Below are positions 51,715 to 60,787 of a DNA stretch of 64,000 nucleotides, piece by piece. Each line of letters starts with the position of its first letter. Position 1 is the first letter of the stretch. Location of the stretch: NCBI GenBank assembly GCA_050123335.1, contig JASFHH010000003.1:1-64000 (forward strand), read 5' to 3'. The stretch is from JASFHF01 sp050123335. GTDB lineage: Bacteria; Pseudomonadota; Gammaproteobacteria; UBA12402. The notes beneath the pieces are model-generated. The model was not told the DNA's origin, did no database searches, and saw only the letters and a program-made list of their open reading frames with translations. The translations under genes were made by a program, and so were the position numbers.

Positions 51715-53322
51715 TTAAATCACATATAATTTGATCCAGTGACCGCCATTATAATTAAAACCAGTAATTATTTTTTTAATTGGTAATGATAATTGATTGG
51801 CAAACTTCTGATAAGTTAATTGATCTAACATTATTACATTGTTTGTATGTTGTTTGATTTGTTTTAGTAACCAGTTTTTATCATTAATAAATTTTACTTT
51901 GTTGGTACCAATTAAAAAAATTAAGCTCGGTTCGTGATATTTGGTGATTAATAATGGTTTTTCATCAGTAACGTAATTTTTTGGTAAGTTTTGAATATAA
52001 TTTGTTATTTTACGGCTTAACCATAAATTGTTTATTTGTGGTAAGAAAAAGTTAAATAATAATGGATAAAATAGTACAGCTCCGACAAAAAACGTAATTA
52101 AGATCTTGCGCGGACGATGATACAACAATATCCCAGTTATAATTACTATTAATAAGATTACTAAACATAAAGTTTGTATCCAGGAGTATGATTCACGCAG
52201 TAGATGTGGTAAAAGGCATAAAGAAACTAACAAGATGGTTGAATATATTCCCCAAATAATTTTCATAATATATTCAGTGTAGCGCCATTTATTGGTTAAT
52301 TGCTGGTTAATGCCAGCAGCAATTAGTAAAGCAATGGCTGGATAAACTGGCAATACATATTGTGGTAATTTAGTTGGGATTAATGCAAAAATAATCCAAG
52401 TAGGAATGATCCATGCAATTAAAAATTTTTCTAAAGTTTTGGTTTTATTTTGCCACGCATGTGCGACGCCTTTGATGATAAATAATGATCCTGGCCAAAA
52501 CATAATTGGGAAAAGTAGTAAAAAGTATCCAGGCCACGCTCCGTGTGATTGTTGACCACCAACTAATTTTGGCACGATATCACCATGAATCATATCCCAT
52601 AAAAAATTACTTTTGCCAAAGATACTAAATGGAATTAACCAAGCCAGGCTAAATAAAATTAAAAATAATATACCAAATAGCGGTTTGGTTTTTTTAAATA
52701 ATGACGCATCTTTATCAATGAGCATTAAAAAAAATAAAGTTGCAAATCCAACCACAGGTGTAATGCCTTTAATTAAAACTCCTAATGCCATGCCAAACCA
52801 AAAGAATATACATCCATATAGAGATGTGGTGTGCTTCTCGCGATGGTGCCAATAAATTTGCATTAAACCAAGTTGCATAATGATCATGGTTGCCAGTAAC
52901 ATTGCATCGGTGGTGGCAATATGTGCTTCGGTTATTAATAAGATGCAGGCGGCAAGCAGCATTGAGCCGATAAACGCAGTTGTTTCACCCATCAGACGTT
53001 TCGTGCCTAAAAACAATATAATGATGCTTAAAAAAGCGCCCAGTGCAGAAGGGATGCGGAATAAACCAATGGAAAGATGTTTTGCAGTTCCAAAAGTTTT
53101 TGCGCTAAGAGCTTGCAGCCAATAAATTCCAGGTGGTTTTAGGTGGCGTGCTTTGTTTTGTACTTGAATTTTTCCGAAATTATGTGATTCAATCATTTGT
53201 TTTGATGCTTGGGCGAATAATGCTTCATCGCGATCGGTTACCGGCAGTTGAAATAATCCGCTGGCGAAAATGATCAAGCTAATGATGATAAGAATACATA
53301 AGTATAGCGGCGTTTTATTCAT
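51715..53322 (-). CDS. ArnT-like glycosyltransferase (GT83 / PMT type)
   Basis: About 535 residues from the ATG at 53322. The first extracytoplasmic loop carries LPVTDRDEALFAQASKQM, with the acidic pair typical of GT-C enzymes, and HLKPPGIYWLQAL near 70. About twelve membrane segments and a C-terminal periplasmic domain follow. ArnT moves 4-amino-arabinose from undecaprenyl phosphate to lipid A; related enzymes move other sugars and the arn pathway is not in this window, so the sugar is open. The start codon lies in the arm of a 162-bp palindrome. Confidence 0.82.
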   Translation of the reverse strand: MNKTPLYLCILIIISLIIFASGLFQLPVTDRDEALFAQASKQMIESHNFGKIQVQNKARHLKPPGIYWLQALSAKTFGTAKHLSIGLFRIPSALGAFLSIIILFLGTKRLMGETTAFIGSMLLAACILLITEAHIATTDAMLLATMIIMQLGLMQIYWHHREKHTTSLYGCIFFWFGMALGVLIKGITPVVGFATLFFLMLIDKDASLFKKTKPLFGILFLILFSLAWLIPFSIFGKSNFLWDMIHGDIVPKLVGGQQSHGAWPGYFLLLFPIMFWPGSLFIIKGVAHAWQNKTKTLEKFLIAWIIPTWIIFALIPTKLPQYVLPVYPAIALLIAAGINQQLTNKWRYTEYIMKIIWGIYSTILLVSLCLLPHLLRESYSWIQTLCLVILLIVIITGILLYHRPRKILITFFVGAVLFYPLLFNFFLPQINNLWLSRKITNYIQNLPKNYVTDEKPLLITKYHEPSLIFLIGTNKVKFINDKNWLLKQIKQHTNNVIMLDQLTYQKFANQLSLPIKKIITGFNYNGGHWIKLYVI

Positions 53323-53483
53323 ATGCCCATCATGCCTCAAAATGCAAGATTTATAACAAATGATTTTTTACCATGAGAAGAGATTTTAAACAAGGAATAT
53401 CGGGAATATTGTGCGTTTAAAATATCTTCTCATGGTGAAAAAGCAGAAGTTAGAAAATCGCATTTTGAGGTATAATGGGCATA
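53322..53483. repeat. 162-bp imperfect palindrome between the ArnT-like and MFS genes
   Basis: The outer arms TATGCCCATCATGCCTCAAA (from 53322) and TTTGAGGTATAATGGGCATA (to 53483) pair with two mismatches. The inner arms ACCATGAGAAGAGATTTTAA (from about 53370) and TTAAAATATCTTCTCATGGT (to about 53435) pair with one. The stem is continuous with mismatches to a small central loop. It may be a further palindromic element or a structure controlling the ArnT-like gene, whose ATG it touches. Confidence 0.75.
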
Positions 53484-53497
53484 TATGACATGTTTGG

Positions 53498-54736
53498 TTA
53501 TTTGGTATGTTTCAACATCAATAATCCACTTAAGCCAAAAGCAATAGCAGCAACAATAAGTGGTAACATAACGCTAAAATGAGTTAACCAAGCAAGTAAC
53601 ATGCTAGCTGCAAAAAATGAAACGCTGGTAACAGCACCAATGCCGCCCATTACTTTGCCTTGTTCATCTATTGTAACAGCATTTGAACACATCGCAAGCA
53701 AACTACTAAAACATAAAATCTGTAATACTGCAAAAACAAATACCGCAATCCACATTTCCTTCAAGCTAGGATGAATATCGCTGATTATTAAAAGCACTGC
53801 TATTATAATAGCACAATATATAAAAATATTTTTAAGTGATGTTTTTTGTAAGATGAGTGGTTGTACAAAAAGAATTGCAAAAATACTACCTATGCCAAGT
53901 ACACAGAAGAATATACCTGCAAATTGAATGCTAAAGTGAAATATTTGAGTTAATATTAATGGCATAGCAGTAAGGTAAAACCCCCATCCCAAATTCAATA
54001 AAAAGAAAGCTATTCCCAAAAGAATTACTCTTTTATCAGTAAAAATGAACAAGAAGGCAGAAAATATTTTAGACAAGCTAATATGTGTTTTTTTCTTGGT
54101 TTTATAAGTTTCTCTAAATAGAATCATAATTAAGATAGCGTTTAAAATTGCAAAAGTAGCCGCGATCCAAAAAGGAGTTACTATAGAAAACCAAGAAATT
54201 ATTCGGCTACTTGTGGTAAAGCTAGCAATAGCAGGCCCTATTATCATTCCAATTGCTGCTGCTACTGAAATCCAGCCCATATTGCGCATTTTTAATTCTT
54301 TAGGGCTAATATCTGCTGTTGCAGCTTGAGCAATATCATAATTGCCACCAAAAAACCCCGAAAATAATCTAGTCACAAAAAATAATATTGCAGAATGTAG
54401 ATAAATTGCTATCGCATAAAAAGAATAGCCTATTCCTGTAACAATAAGACAAACAATTAACAAGTTTTTACGACCAAATTTATCCGACAATTGACCAAGA
54501 TATGGAGTACCAAAAAATGTTCCAACTGGCCAAAGAGCTAAGGCTATCCCATAGAATACATATCGCATTTTAAGGCTCAGATGAGTGCCAACCAATATCG
54601 CTTTTCCAGATACAAAAAGTGCAGGCAATATTGGGAACACCAAACTGAAACCCATAATATCAATTACGATTGTTAACATTAACGTCATGAGCAAATATGT
54701 GGAAGATTTTTTGGTGTTTGTTTTTAGATTCGCCAT
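53498..54736 (-). CDS. MFS transporter, TetA-like
   Basis: About 412 residues from the ATG at 54736; an upstream start at 54796 adds 20 residues. Twelve membrane segments. The MFS signature between segments 2 and 3 reads GQLSDKFGRKNLL near 75, and LFSGFFGGNYDIAQAATADI lies in segment 5. Drug:H+ antiporters of the TetA group share this layout. Substrate unknown. Its order with the ArnT-like gene suggests co-transcription, although a large palindrome separates the two. Confidence 0.85.
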   Translation of the reverse strand: MANLKTNTKKSSTYLLMTLMLTIVIDIMGFSLVFPILPALFVSGKAILVGTHLSLKMRYVFYGIALALWPVGTFFGTPYLGQLSDKFGRKNLLIVCLIVTGIGYSFYAIAIYLHSAILFFVTRLFSGFFGGNYDIAQAATADISPKELKMRNMGWISVAAAIGMIIGPAIASFTTSSRIISWFSIVTPFWIAATFAILNAILIMILFRETYKTKKKTHISLSKIFSAFLFIFTDKRVILLGIAFFLLNLGWGFYLTAMPLILTQIFHFSIQFAGIFFCVLGIGSIFAILFVQPLILQKTSLKNIFIYCAIIIAVLLIISDIHPSLKEMWIAVFVFAVLQILCFSSLLAMCSNAVTIDEQGKVMGGIGAVTSVSFFAASMLLAWLTHFSVMLPLIVAAIAFGLSGLLMLKHTK

Positions 54737-55115
54737 GTAATTTGAAACCTGATTTTCAATAGTCTTTAATTTAATTAAAAATCTTAACAACAGCAATTTT
54801 AATGTGTCTAATTATGAGCTAAATATTATCATGTTCAATGGGATATTAAAATAAATTTTAGATGTTTCAGTTTGTTTTTGACGGAACGGCTTGAGGTAAT
54901 GGGTATATAATTTAAACAGGCTCTTTTTGCTGATTGATAAGAAAAAGCAATCTTGGTTTAGTGTCAAAATAAATCATTTATCAATAGGTTATCATTTCAC
55001 TTTTTTAGAATATGCTGATGACTAGAGATATATGGTCTTAAATGCTTCTTTTTGGTGTATGGTGTATTCAAGGAATGTCTTTAATTATTTGGTAGTTAGT
55101 TGTAGAATTTAAAGA
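54737..55115. other. divergent promoter region without recognised elements
   Basis: 379 AT-rich bases between two divergent MFS genes. A TATAAT hexamer stands at 54906-54911, but no -35 hexamer at proper spacing is clear. No repeats, RNA genes or short genes are seen. Confidence 0.4.
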
Positions 55116-56342
55116 ATGAAAGCTAGCAAAGGATTAATCGTATTTTCATGGTCGATGTATGATTTCGCAAATACTATATTTGCGATGAATGTCATTACTC
55201 TTTATTTCGCATTATGGGTAACGATCGATATGCGGGGTGAGGATCTTTTGTATGGTTCTTTTCTTTCATTTTCAATGTTACTATCTGCAGTTACAGCACC
55301 AATTTTAGGTGCAGTATCTGATCGTGTTGGTAAACGCATGCCATTTTTAATTTTCTTTACTGTGCTATGTTGTATTTTTACTGCTTTGATTGGTTTAATT
55401 AATCAGTTGTTTGTTGGTTTGATGTTATTTGCTTTAGCGAATTATTGTTTTCAAACAGCTGATATTTTTTATAATTCGTTATTACCGCAAGTTAGTAGCG
55501 CAGATAAGGTTGGTCGAGTATCTGGTTATGGAACTGGATTGGGTTATTTTGGTACCATAGCTGGATTGCTTTTGGTTAGTCCTTTTGTGATAAAATTTGG
55601 CAGACAGGCTGCATTTGTTCCTACAGGAGTATTATTTTTTGTTTTTGCTTTGCCATGTTTTCTTTTTGTTAAAGATAATTTTATCTCACAAAAAGCACCG
55701 TTTACTGATGGTTGGTGGGTGATCGTTTTAAAATCTTTTGGCAAAATAAAAAATACCATCGTTAATTTTAAAAAATATCCAGGGTTATTGAATTTTTTAA
55801 TTGCGATATTTATTTCATTTAATGCAATTAATACCACGTTTGTATTTATGTCTATTTATACTAAGAAAGTTATGGGTTTTGGTGATGTTGAAATAATTTC
55901 TTTTTACGTTATTTCAAGTGTATTTGCTATTTTTGGTGCATTTGCTGCCGGGTTTATTACTGATCGATTAGGGGCAAAACGTACCTTGGTAGGTGTTTTA
56001 ATGTTGTGGTGTATTGCGCTTTTTATTGGAGCTATTGCATTTAATAAAATGGTTTTTTGGATTATTGGTCCGGTAGTAGGAATAAACTTAGGTTCTACCT
56101 GGACTAGTGCGCGTGCGTTAGCAGTAAAATTAGCGCCAAAAGAAATGGTAGGAGAAGTGTTTGGATTTTATGGTTTAATGGGAAAAACAGCATCAATTCT
56201 TGGGCCACTGGTTTGGGGTTTTTCAGTATATTTATTCGGATTTTTAGGTGTAATTAAATATCGTATAGCGGTATTAATTTTATTAGGTTTTTTATTATTG
56301 GGTTTAGTGGTTTTATGGAAAGGAGTTAAATGTCAACGTTAA
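55116..56342 (+). CDS. MFS transporter of the UMF1/Atg22-like group
   Basis: 408 residues and twelve membrane segments. FSWSMYDFANTIFAMNVITL at the N-terminus is the UMF1-type start, followed by LGAVSDRVGKRMPFL near 65. It overlaps the ligase/acyltransferase gene by 13 bases and is therefore coupled to it. In E. coli the MFS flippase LplT is encoded just before the acyltransferase/ligase Aas; this pair may be an analogue that brings in lysophospholipids or fatty acids, which is inference. Confidence 0.82.
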   Translation: MKASKGLIVFSWSMYDFANTIFAMNVITLYFALWVTIDMRGEDLLYGSFLSFSMLLSAVTAPILGAVSDRVGKRMPFLIFFTVLCCIFTALIGLINQLFVGLMLFALANYCFQTADIFYNSLLPQVSSADKVGRVSGYGTGLGYFGTIAGLLLVSPFVIKFGRQAAFVPTGVLFFVFALPCFLFVKDNFISQKAPFTDGWWVIVLKSFGKIKNTIVNFKKYPGLLNFLIAIFISFNAINTTFVFMSIYTKKVMGFGDVEIISFYVISSVFAIFGAFAAGFITDRLGAKRTLVGVLMLWCIALFIGAIAFNKMVFWIIGPVVGINLGSTWTSARALAVKLAPKEMVGEVFGFYGLMGKTASILGPLVWGFSVYLFGFLGVIKYRIAVLILLGFLLLGLVVLWKGVKCQR

Positions 56343-59068
56343 CTGAAAAATTAGCTCAAGTTGTAAGCGAGGCGCCTAACAAGATCGCTATGCAGATTAA
56401 AAAAAATAATAAGTACGTTCAATATACTTATAAAGAACTTTATGATCATGTACGTTCTATTGCTTATTCATTGATGCAGTTAAAGGTGCAGCCGGGAGAC
56501 AAAATTGCTCTGATTTTAGAAAATAGACCGGAGTGGAGTTTTATTTATTTTGGGATTTTGCTTGCGGGTGCGATTGCAATTCCAATTGATCCGCAATCTG
56601 ATCAGCAAGATTTAACTTATTTTTTAGCTGATTCGGAAGCCAAAATAGTATTTACTTCCAGCCAATTATTATCTTCAATAGCCAAAGCAAATATGGCTTT
56701 AGTTGAAAAAATAATTGTATTGGACGAAGATTCACAAAACATTGATGCTTTGATAGAAACAAAAGTTTTGTCTTTCACAAAATTTTTTGCTTGCCCGCAA
56801 GCAGATACGATATGGCCTAAGATTTTACCCGAAAATTTAGCATCAATATTATATACTTCTGGTACTACAGGCAAGCCTAAAGGGGTGCAATTAACTCATG
56901 CGAATTTTTATGCTAATTTTTCTAGTATCGAAAAATTAAAATTTTTGTCAAGCGGCCATAATATTTTATCCATTTTACCTTTACATCATTCTTTTCCTTT
57001 TATGGTAAGTTTGATTTTGCCATTATTTTCCAAAAATAAAATCACTTATTTATCAAGTCTTAAGCGTGAAGAAATTTTGCATTGTATACAAGAAACTGAT
57101 GTAACGGCGTTGATTGGAGTGCCGCAATTTTTTGTTTTATTAGCTAAGGCGATAAAACAAGCGATAAAAGATATTCCTTTTTTCTTGAGTTGGCCGCTTT
57201 ATGGCTTAATAAATATAGGTTGGTTAATACGTAAAACAACTAAAATCAACTTAAATAAATATTTATTATATAAAATTCATAAGCTTTTTGGTAAAAAATT
57301 TAAGTTTTTAGTTTGCGGCGGTGCAAAGCTTAATTTAGATGTAGAGTATTTTTTTGATAAGTTAGGATTTACTTTGCTTCAGGGTTATGGTTTAACTGAA
57401 ACTGCTCCAGTAGTTACTTTTAATCCGGGATTGTTAAGTAAAATCGGTTCGGTAGGTAAGGCTATTCCAGATGTCGCAATTAAAATCATTGATCCTGGTC
57501 AACATGGGATTGGGGAAATAGCGATTAAAGGCCTAAATGTTATGCAAGGCTATTATAAAAATGCAGTTGCAACATCTGCAGTGTTAAAAGATAAATGGTT
57601 TTATTCGGGTGATTTAGGTTATCTGGATCAAGATGGTTATTTGTTTATTACTGGCAGAAAAAAAGAATTAATTGTATTGAGTTCGGGCAAAAATATTACA
57701 CCAGAGCTCGTAGAAGATTATTATAGTCAAAGCCGTTTTATTAAAGAATTATGTGTCATGTTAATTGCAACGCAAGATGGTGCGGTGGAGCAATTAAAAG
57801 CAGTAATTGTTCCTGATTTTGGTAATTTGCGCAAATTTGGTGTGATTGACGTAGAAGCGGCGATTAAAGTGGAGTTAGAAATTTTATCTAAAGACTATCC
57901 TGAATATAAACATATTATGGGATTTATTATTGCTAAGCAGGATTTGCCGCGTACTCGACTTGGAAAATTAAAACGTCATTTAATTCGAGCTAAATATCAA
58001 GACGAATTAAGTGGTGCTGAACCGGCAACATATCAAGAGCCAGAAATTAGCGCAGAAGATTTGCAGCTAGTTGTTACTCCTACGTTTAAAAAAATTGCTG
58101 AAATAATTCAGCAGGAAAAACAAATTAGTCGTCCAATTGTTTTAGCTGATCATTTAGGTATTGATTTAGGATTTGATTCGTTAAGTCGTGTCGAATTAAT
58201 TGCAGTTTTGGAGAAAAATTTTAATTTGCACATTGCTGAGCAGGATATGGCAAATATTTTTACGGTTAAAGAACTAGTGTTAATGATTAACAAGTTGCTT
58301 GGTCAACAAAAACCGGAAGCTACAGTGGCGCTTGAGCTCAAATCAAAAGAAGTTTTGTGGAAAGATTTATTGAATGCTGAGCCAGATAAAAGTATCACCG
58401 ATAAAATTGATTTAGCTCCTAACCAACTAATAAAGTTTGCAACATTCTTATTTTGTGGTGGATTATATGCAATTGCTAAATTAGCTTGGCGTATAGAAGT
58501 TGTTGGCGTAGAAAATTTACCTAAAGATACCGCATTTGTGTTATGTCCAAATCATGCTGCTTATTTGGATGCGTTTTTAGTTGCTGCTGCTATGCCAAAT
58601 TGGTTAGCAATACGTAACTTTTTTCTTGGGTATAATGTCTTTTTTGATGTACCAGTCATTCGTGATTTAATTAAAATTGGCAGGATTATTCCATTAGATC
58701 CTGGCGCAAGATTAGTAGATGCTCTGCAGGCTTGTGGTTATGTTTTGCGGCATGGTAAAGTTATTTGCATTTTTCCTGAAGGAGGTAGGTCGGTTGATGG
58801 TTCAGTAAAACCTTTTAAAAAAGGTATCGGAATTTTGGCTAAAGAACTTAATGTTCCGTTGGTTCCGGTTTATATTGACGGATCATTTCAGGCTTTACCG
58901 CGTGGGAGAGTTTTTCCTCGTTTTAATAAAATTAAAATAGAATTTGGTAAACCATGTTTGCCTGATGAATTGCAGCAACAAGGTTTTGCTTTGGGTGAAA
59001 CTGATAATTATGCAGCAATTGCGCGTGGGATTGAGCAGCAGGTAAAAATTTTAGGTTCCCTTAAGTAA
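56330..59068 (+). CDS. fusion of AMP-dependent acyl ligase, acyl carrier domain and glycerolipid acyltransferase
   Basis: 912 residues. The N-terminal acyl-adenylating domain has ILYTSGTTGKPKGVQLTH near 177, QGYGLTETAPV near 350 and the A8-type YSGDLGYLDQDGY near 425. A carrier-protein domain follows near 590-660 with the phosphopantetheine site LGFDSLSRVE. The C-terminal PlsC-type domain (about 715-912) has the NHAAYLDAF motif (N-H-x4-D) and FPEGGRS. The enzyme could activate a fatty acid, hold it on its own carrier domain and acylate a lysolipid. The domain order is opposite to E. coli Aas, and Aas has no internal carrier. It is coupled to the MFS gene upstream. Confidence 0.9.
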   Translation: MSTLTEKLAQVVSEAPNKIAMQIKKNNKYVQYTYKELYDHVRSIAYSLMQLKVQPGDKIALILENRPEWSFIYFGILLAGAIAIPIDPQSDQQDLTYFLADSEAKIVFTSSQLLSSIAKANMALVEKIIVLDEDSQNIDALIETKVLSFTKFFACPQADTIWPKILPENLASILYTSGTTGKPKGVQLTHANFYANFSSIEKLKFLSSGHNILSILPLHHSFPFMVSLILPLFSKNKITYLSSLKREEILHCIQETDVTALIGVPQFFVLLAKAIKQAIKDIPFFLSWPLYGLINIGWLIRKTTKINLNKYLLYKIHKLFGKKFKFLVCGGAKLNLDVEYFFDKLGFTLLQGYGLTETAPVVTFNPGLLSKIGSVGKAIPDVAIKIIDPGQHGIGEIAIKGLNVMQGYYKNAVATSAVLKDKWFYSGDLGYLDQDGYLFITGRKKELIVLSSGKNITPELVEDYYSQSRFIKELCVMLIATQDGAVEQLKAVIVPDFGNLRKFGVIDVEAAIKVELEILSKDYPEYKHIMGFIIAKQDLPRTRLGKLKRHLIRAKYQDELSGAEPATYQEPEISAEDLQLVVTPTFKKIAEIIQQEKQISRPIVLADHLGIDLGFDSLSRVELIAVLEKNFNLHIAEQDMANIFTVKELVLMINKLLGQQKPEATVALELKSKEVLWKDLLNAEPDKSITDKIDLAPNQLIKFATFLFCGGLYAIAKLAWRIEVVGVENLPKDTAFVLCPNHAAYLDAFLVAAAMPNWLAIRNFFLGYNVFFDVPVIRDLIKIGRIIPLDPGARLVDALQACGYVLRHGKVICIFPEGGRSVDGSVKPFKKGIGILAKELNVPLVPVYIDGSFQALPRGRVFPRFNKIKIEFGKPCLPDELQQQGFALGETDNYAAIARGIEQQVKILGSLK

Positions 59069-59282
59069 AGCTTAATTCATCCTCAGTCGTTTGCATAGTT
59101 GTTTGAATCTGTTCCAGTTGTTTTAATATATTTGAAGTGTTTGTTGGTGACGTTTTTTCTGTAATATTTGGTTTTTTATCAGAAGTAGGTTGATTGTTTG
59201 TGTCGGTTTTGGGCAGGTACGATGTTGATTTAATTTTGGTATAAATTTTTTTAATTAGGTTGTTTATTTTTTTTGAACTCAT
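59061..59282 (-). CDS. small hypothetical protein
   Basis: 73 codons convergent with the acyltransferase fusion (8-base overlap). An AGGGG lies about 12 bases before the ATG and a TATAAT further upstream. The product is basic at its start (MSSKKINNLIKKIYTKIKST), has a Thr/Pro-rich middle and a helical tail. No family is recognised; expression is plausible but unproven. Confidence 0.45.
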   Translation of the reverse strand: MSSKKINNLIKKIYTKIKSTSYLPKTDTNNQPTSDKKPNITEKTSPTNTSNILKQLEQIQTTMQTTEDELSFT

Positions 59283-59421
59283 TTTTTTTAGTGTGCCCCT
59301 TGCACTTTATTAAAGTGTTGATTATATAAGCTTATTTGTTTTAGTCAATAATTTGGTGTTGATAGGGTGTAATTCAACATGGTTGGTATATTGTAATTTT
59401 GATACAAATTATAACATCATT

Positions 59422-59610
59422 GTCATCCCGCGACCCAGTTTGTTGATCGCGGGATCTAGGCTGTTTGGTAGTTTTCCTGGATACCGCGGGTGAGCCGGTG
59501 TTAGTTTAGGCAAAGCATGCTTTGCCCCGGCGAACGCGAGACATGGATGTCGAGCTGGCAAAATTACCATGGATGGTTGCTTGGAACAATCTAAGCCGCG
59601 GTATGACAAA
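59422..59610. repeat. GTCATCCCGC palindromic element and a longer compound element
   Basis: A short unit, GTCATCCCGCGACCCAGTTT to GATCGCGGGATCTAGG (59422-59460), is followed by a longer inverted unit bounded by CTGGATACCGCGG and CCGCGGTATGAC (about 59478-59607). The longer unit contains GGCAAAGCATGCTTTGCC and ACATGGATGTC / CCATGGATGG pieces reminiscent of the family A core. Same family as the elements in addA and addB, here intergenic. No gene is supported in this gap. Confidence 0.7.
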
Positions 59611-59722
59611 GTGAAATTTACCGACCATGTTGAATTGCATCCGTTCTGATATGTGTTGAAAATTAGTTTGCATAAGAGTTTTAAGATGCATTACAATTCA
59701 CGATATTTTTGGGAGAGAAATC

Positions 59723-60067
59723 ATGTGTGGTTTATTTAAGGTTATTTTTCATGTTCTTGTGTGTTTTGGTGTTAGTATCATAGGAGTTGCATGGGCTAAT
59801 CCAGATCTATGTTTGGTGGCGCAAAAATTCAGCGGTTCTCATAAGGCCTTGCATTTAACTACAGTTGGATGTGAAGAGGGGTATATCAAATATAATAGTT
59901 TTGTGAGACGCAACCGTGGTCGAGGAATGAATACCATGTGGGTTAGATGTAATCATGATAATTGTATTATTGCTAAGAGGATGATTGTAAAGTATGTGGG
60001 AGTTAAAGGTAGACTTCCGTTGAAATGGCACAAAATGACTTTGCCGCAGCATCTTTATAAAAAATAA
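59723..60067 (+). CDS. small secreted cysteine-containing protein
   Basis: 114 residues with a GGGAGAG site. A signal peptide (about 1-25, ends GVAWA) precedes a mature part with four cysteines (DLCLVAQ, TVGCEEGY, VRCNHDNC) and a basic tail. The pattern suggests a disulfide-bonded periplasmic or secreted protein. No family is recognised. It stands alone between repeats and a long gap. Confidence 0.6.
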   Translation: MCGLFKVIFHVLVCFGVSIIGVAWANPDLCLVAQKFSGSHKALHLTTVGCEEGYIKYNSFVRRNRGRGMNTMWVRCNHDNCIIAKRMIVKYVGVKGRLPLKWHKMTLPQHLYKK

Positions 60068-60303
60068 AGAATTTACTTGACAAGAAAATTGAAAAATATG
60101 GATTTTATAAAGTTGTACACAGGATCAAATATATTGTTTAATACTTTATCATTTAATTTATTATTCAAATGTTAAAATAAGCTAATAAACTATAACTCCT
60201 TGAAAAATAAACACAAACCATCAATGCAGAAAAAGTAGACAATTTGACTTCAAGTACGTATTGATGCTGTCTCAGATGAAATTTCCAAGAGTTTTTCACA
60301 TAG

Positions 60304-60326
60304 TTATCCACAGAAAATGTGGATAA
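60304..60326. promoter_or_regulatory. inverted pair of consensus DnaA boxes
   Basis: TTATCCACA, five bases (GAAAA), then TGTGGATAA: both match the E. coli DnaA box consensus exactly. The pair also forms a 9-bp stem. Only these two consensus boxes are visible nearby, fewer than in a normal oriC. Confidence 0.6.
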
Positions 60327-60477
60327 TTTTATTGTTTTAGGGAAAAACAACAAGTTACGTGAAAAAGGTATTGTAATTTCTTAACTGATAATATCTATGG
60401 TGTGCAAATTATAACATCAGTTATAAATTTACTTCCTGTTTTTGAAGTTAAAACAAATTAATGTAGCAACTAAGGTC

Positions 60478-60506
60478 TTGACACAAAGGTAATACAAGCA
60501 TACTTT
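60478..60506 (+). promoter_or_regulatory. sigma-70-like promoter
   Basis: TTGACA (60478-60483), a 17-base spacer and TACTTT (60501-60506). It points to the AdoHcy-hydrolase-like gene and would leave a leader of about 280 bases. Confidence 0.4.
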
Positions 60507-60787
60507 AAGTATACAAATCTTAACAATACGGTAATTTATACTAGTTTATCGGCGGATAGATTTAAGTGCTTTTAGGATGATAATTGAGCAATTTTTTTAG
60601 TTACTTAAGTTTTTCTTAAGAATAGAGTGGTATGATCTAAAGTTAAGACATTAATCATTTTTACTCAATTAGCAATATTTCTATTAAATAAGAAATATTG
60701 CATTTAATAAAAATTAATAAAATGTGCATCTTGAATGCATGATGAATTATGTAACATCATAGTAATATTTTGTAGGGAGGATTTATA

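Larger units (their letters stand above)
60068..60787. other. 720-base AT-rich non-coding region with paired DnaA boxes
   Basis: No gene is supported here. Two perfect DnaA boxes, TTATCCACA and TGTGGATAA, stand in inverted orientation five bases apart near 60304-60326. A sigma-70-like promoter follows at 60478. The rest is AT-rich, with a repeated TTTTTCTTAAG-like motif near 60608. Whether it is an origin-like or regulatory locus cannot be decided. Confidence 0.5.

Noticed and set aside
59409..59691. Overlapping minus-strand frames in the gap before the secreted protein gene
   Set aside because: They lie within palindromic repeat elements, lack convincing start signals and have the composition of the repeat, not of a protein.
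60304..60326. Calling the paired DnaA boxes the chromosomal origin
   Set aside because: Only two boxes are visible, with no dnaA, gidA/mnmG or parAB neighbours and no clear unwinding repeats, so the evidence is insufficient.
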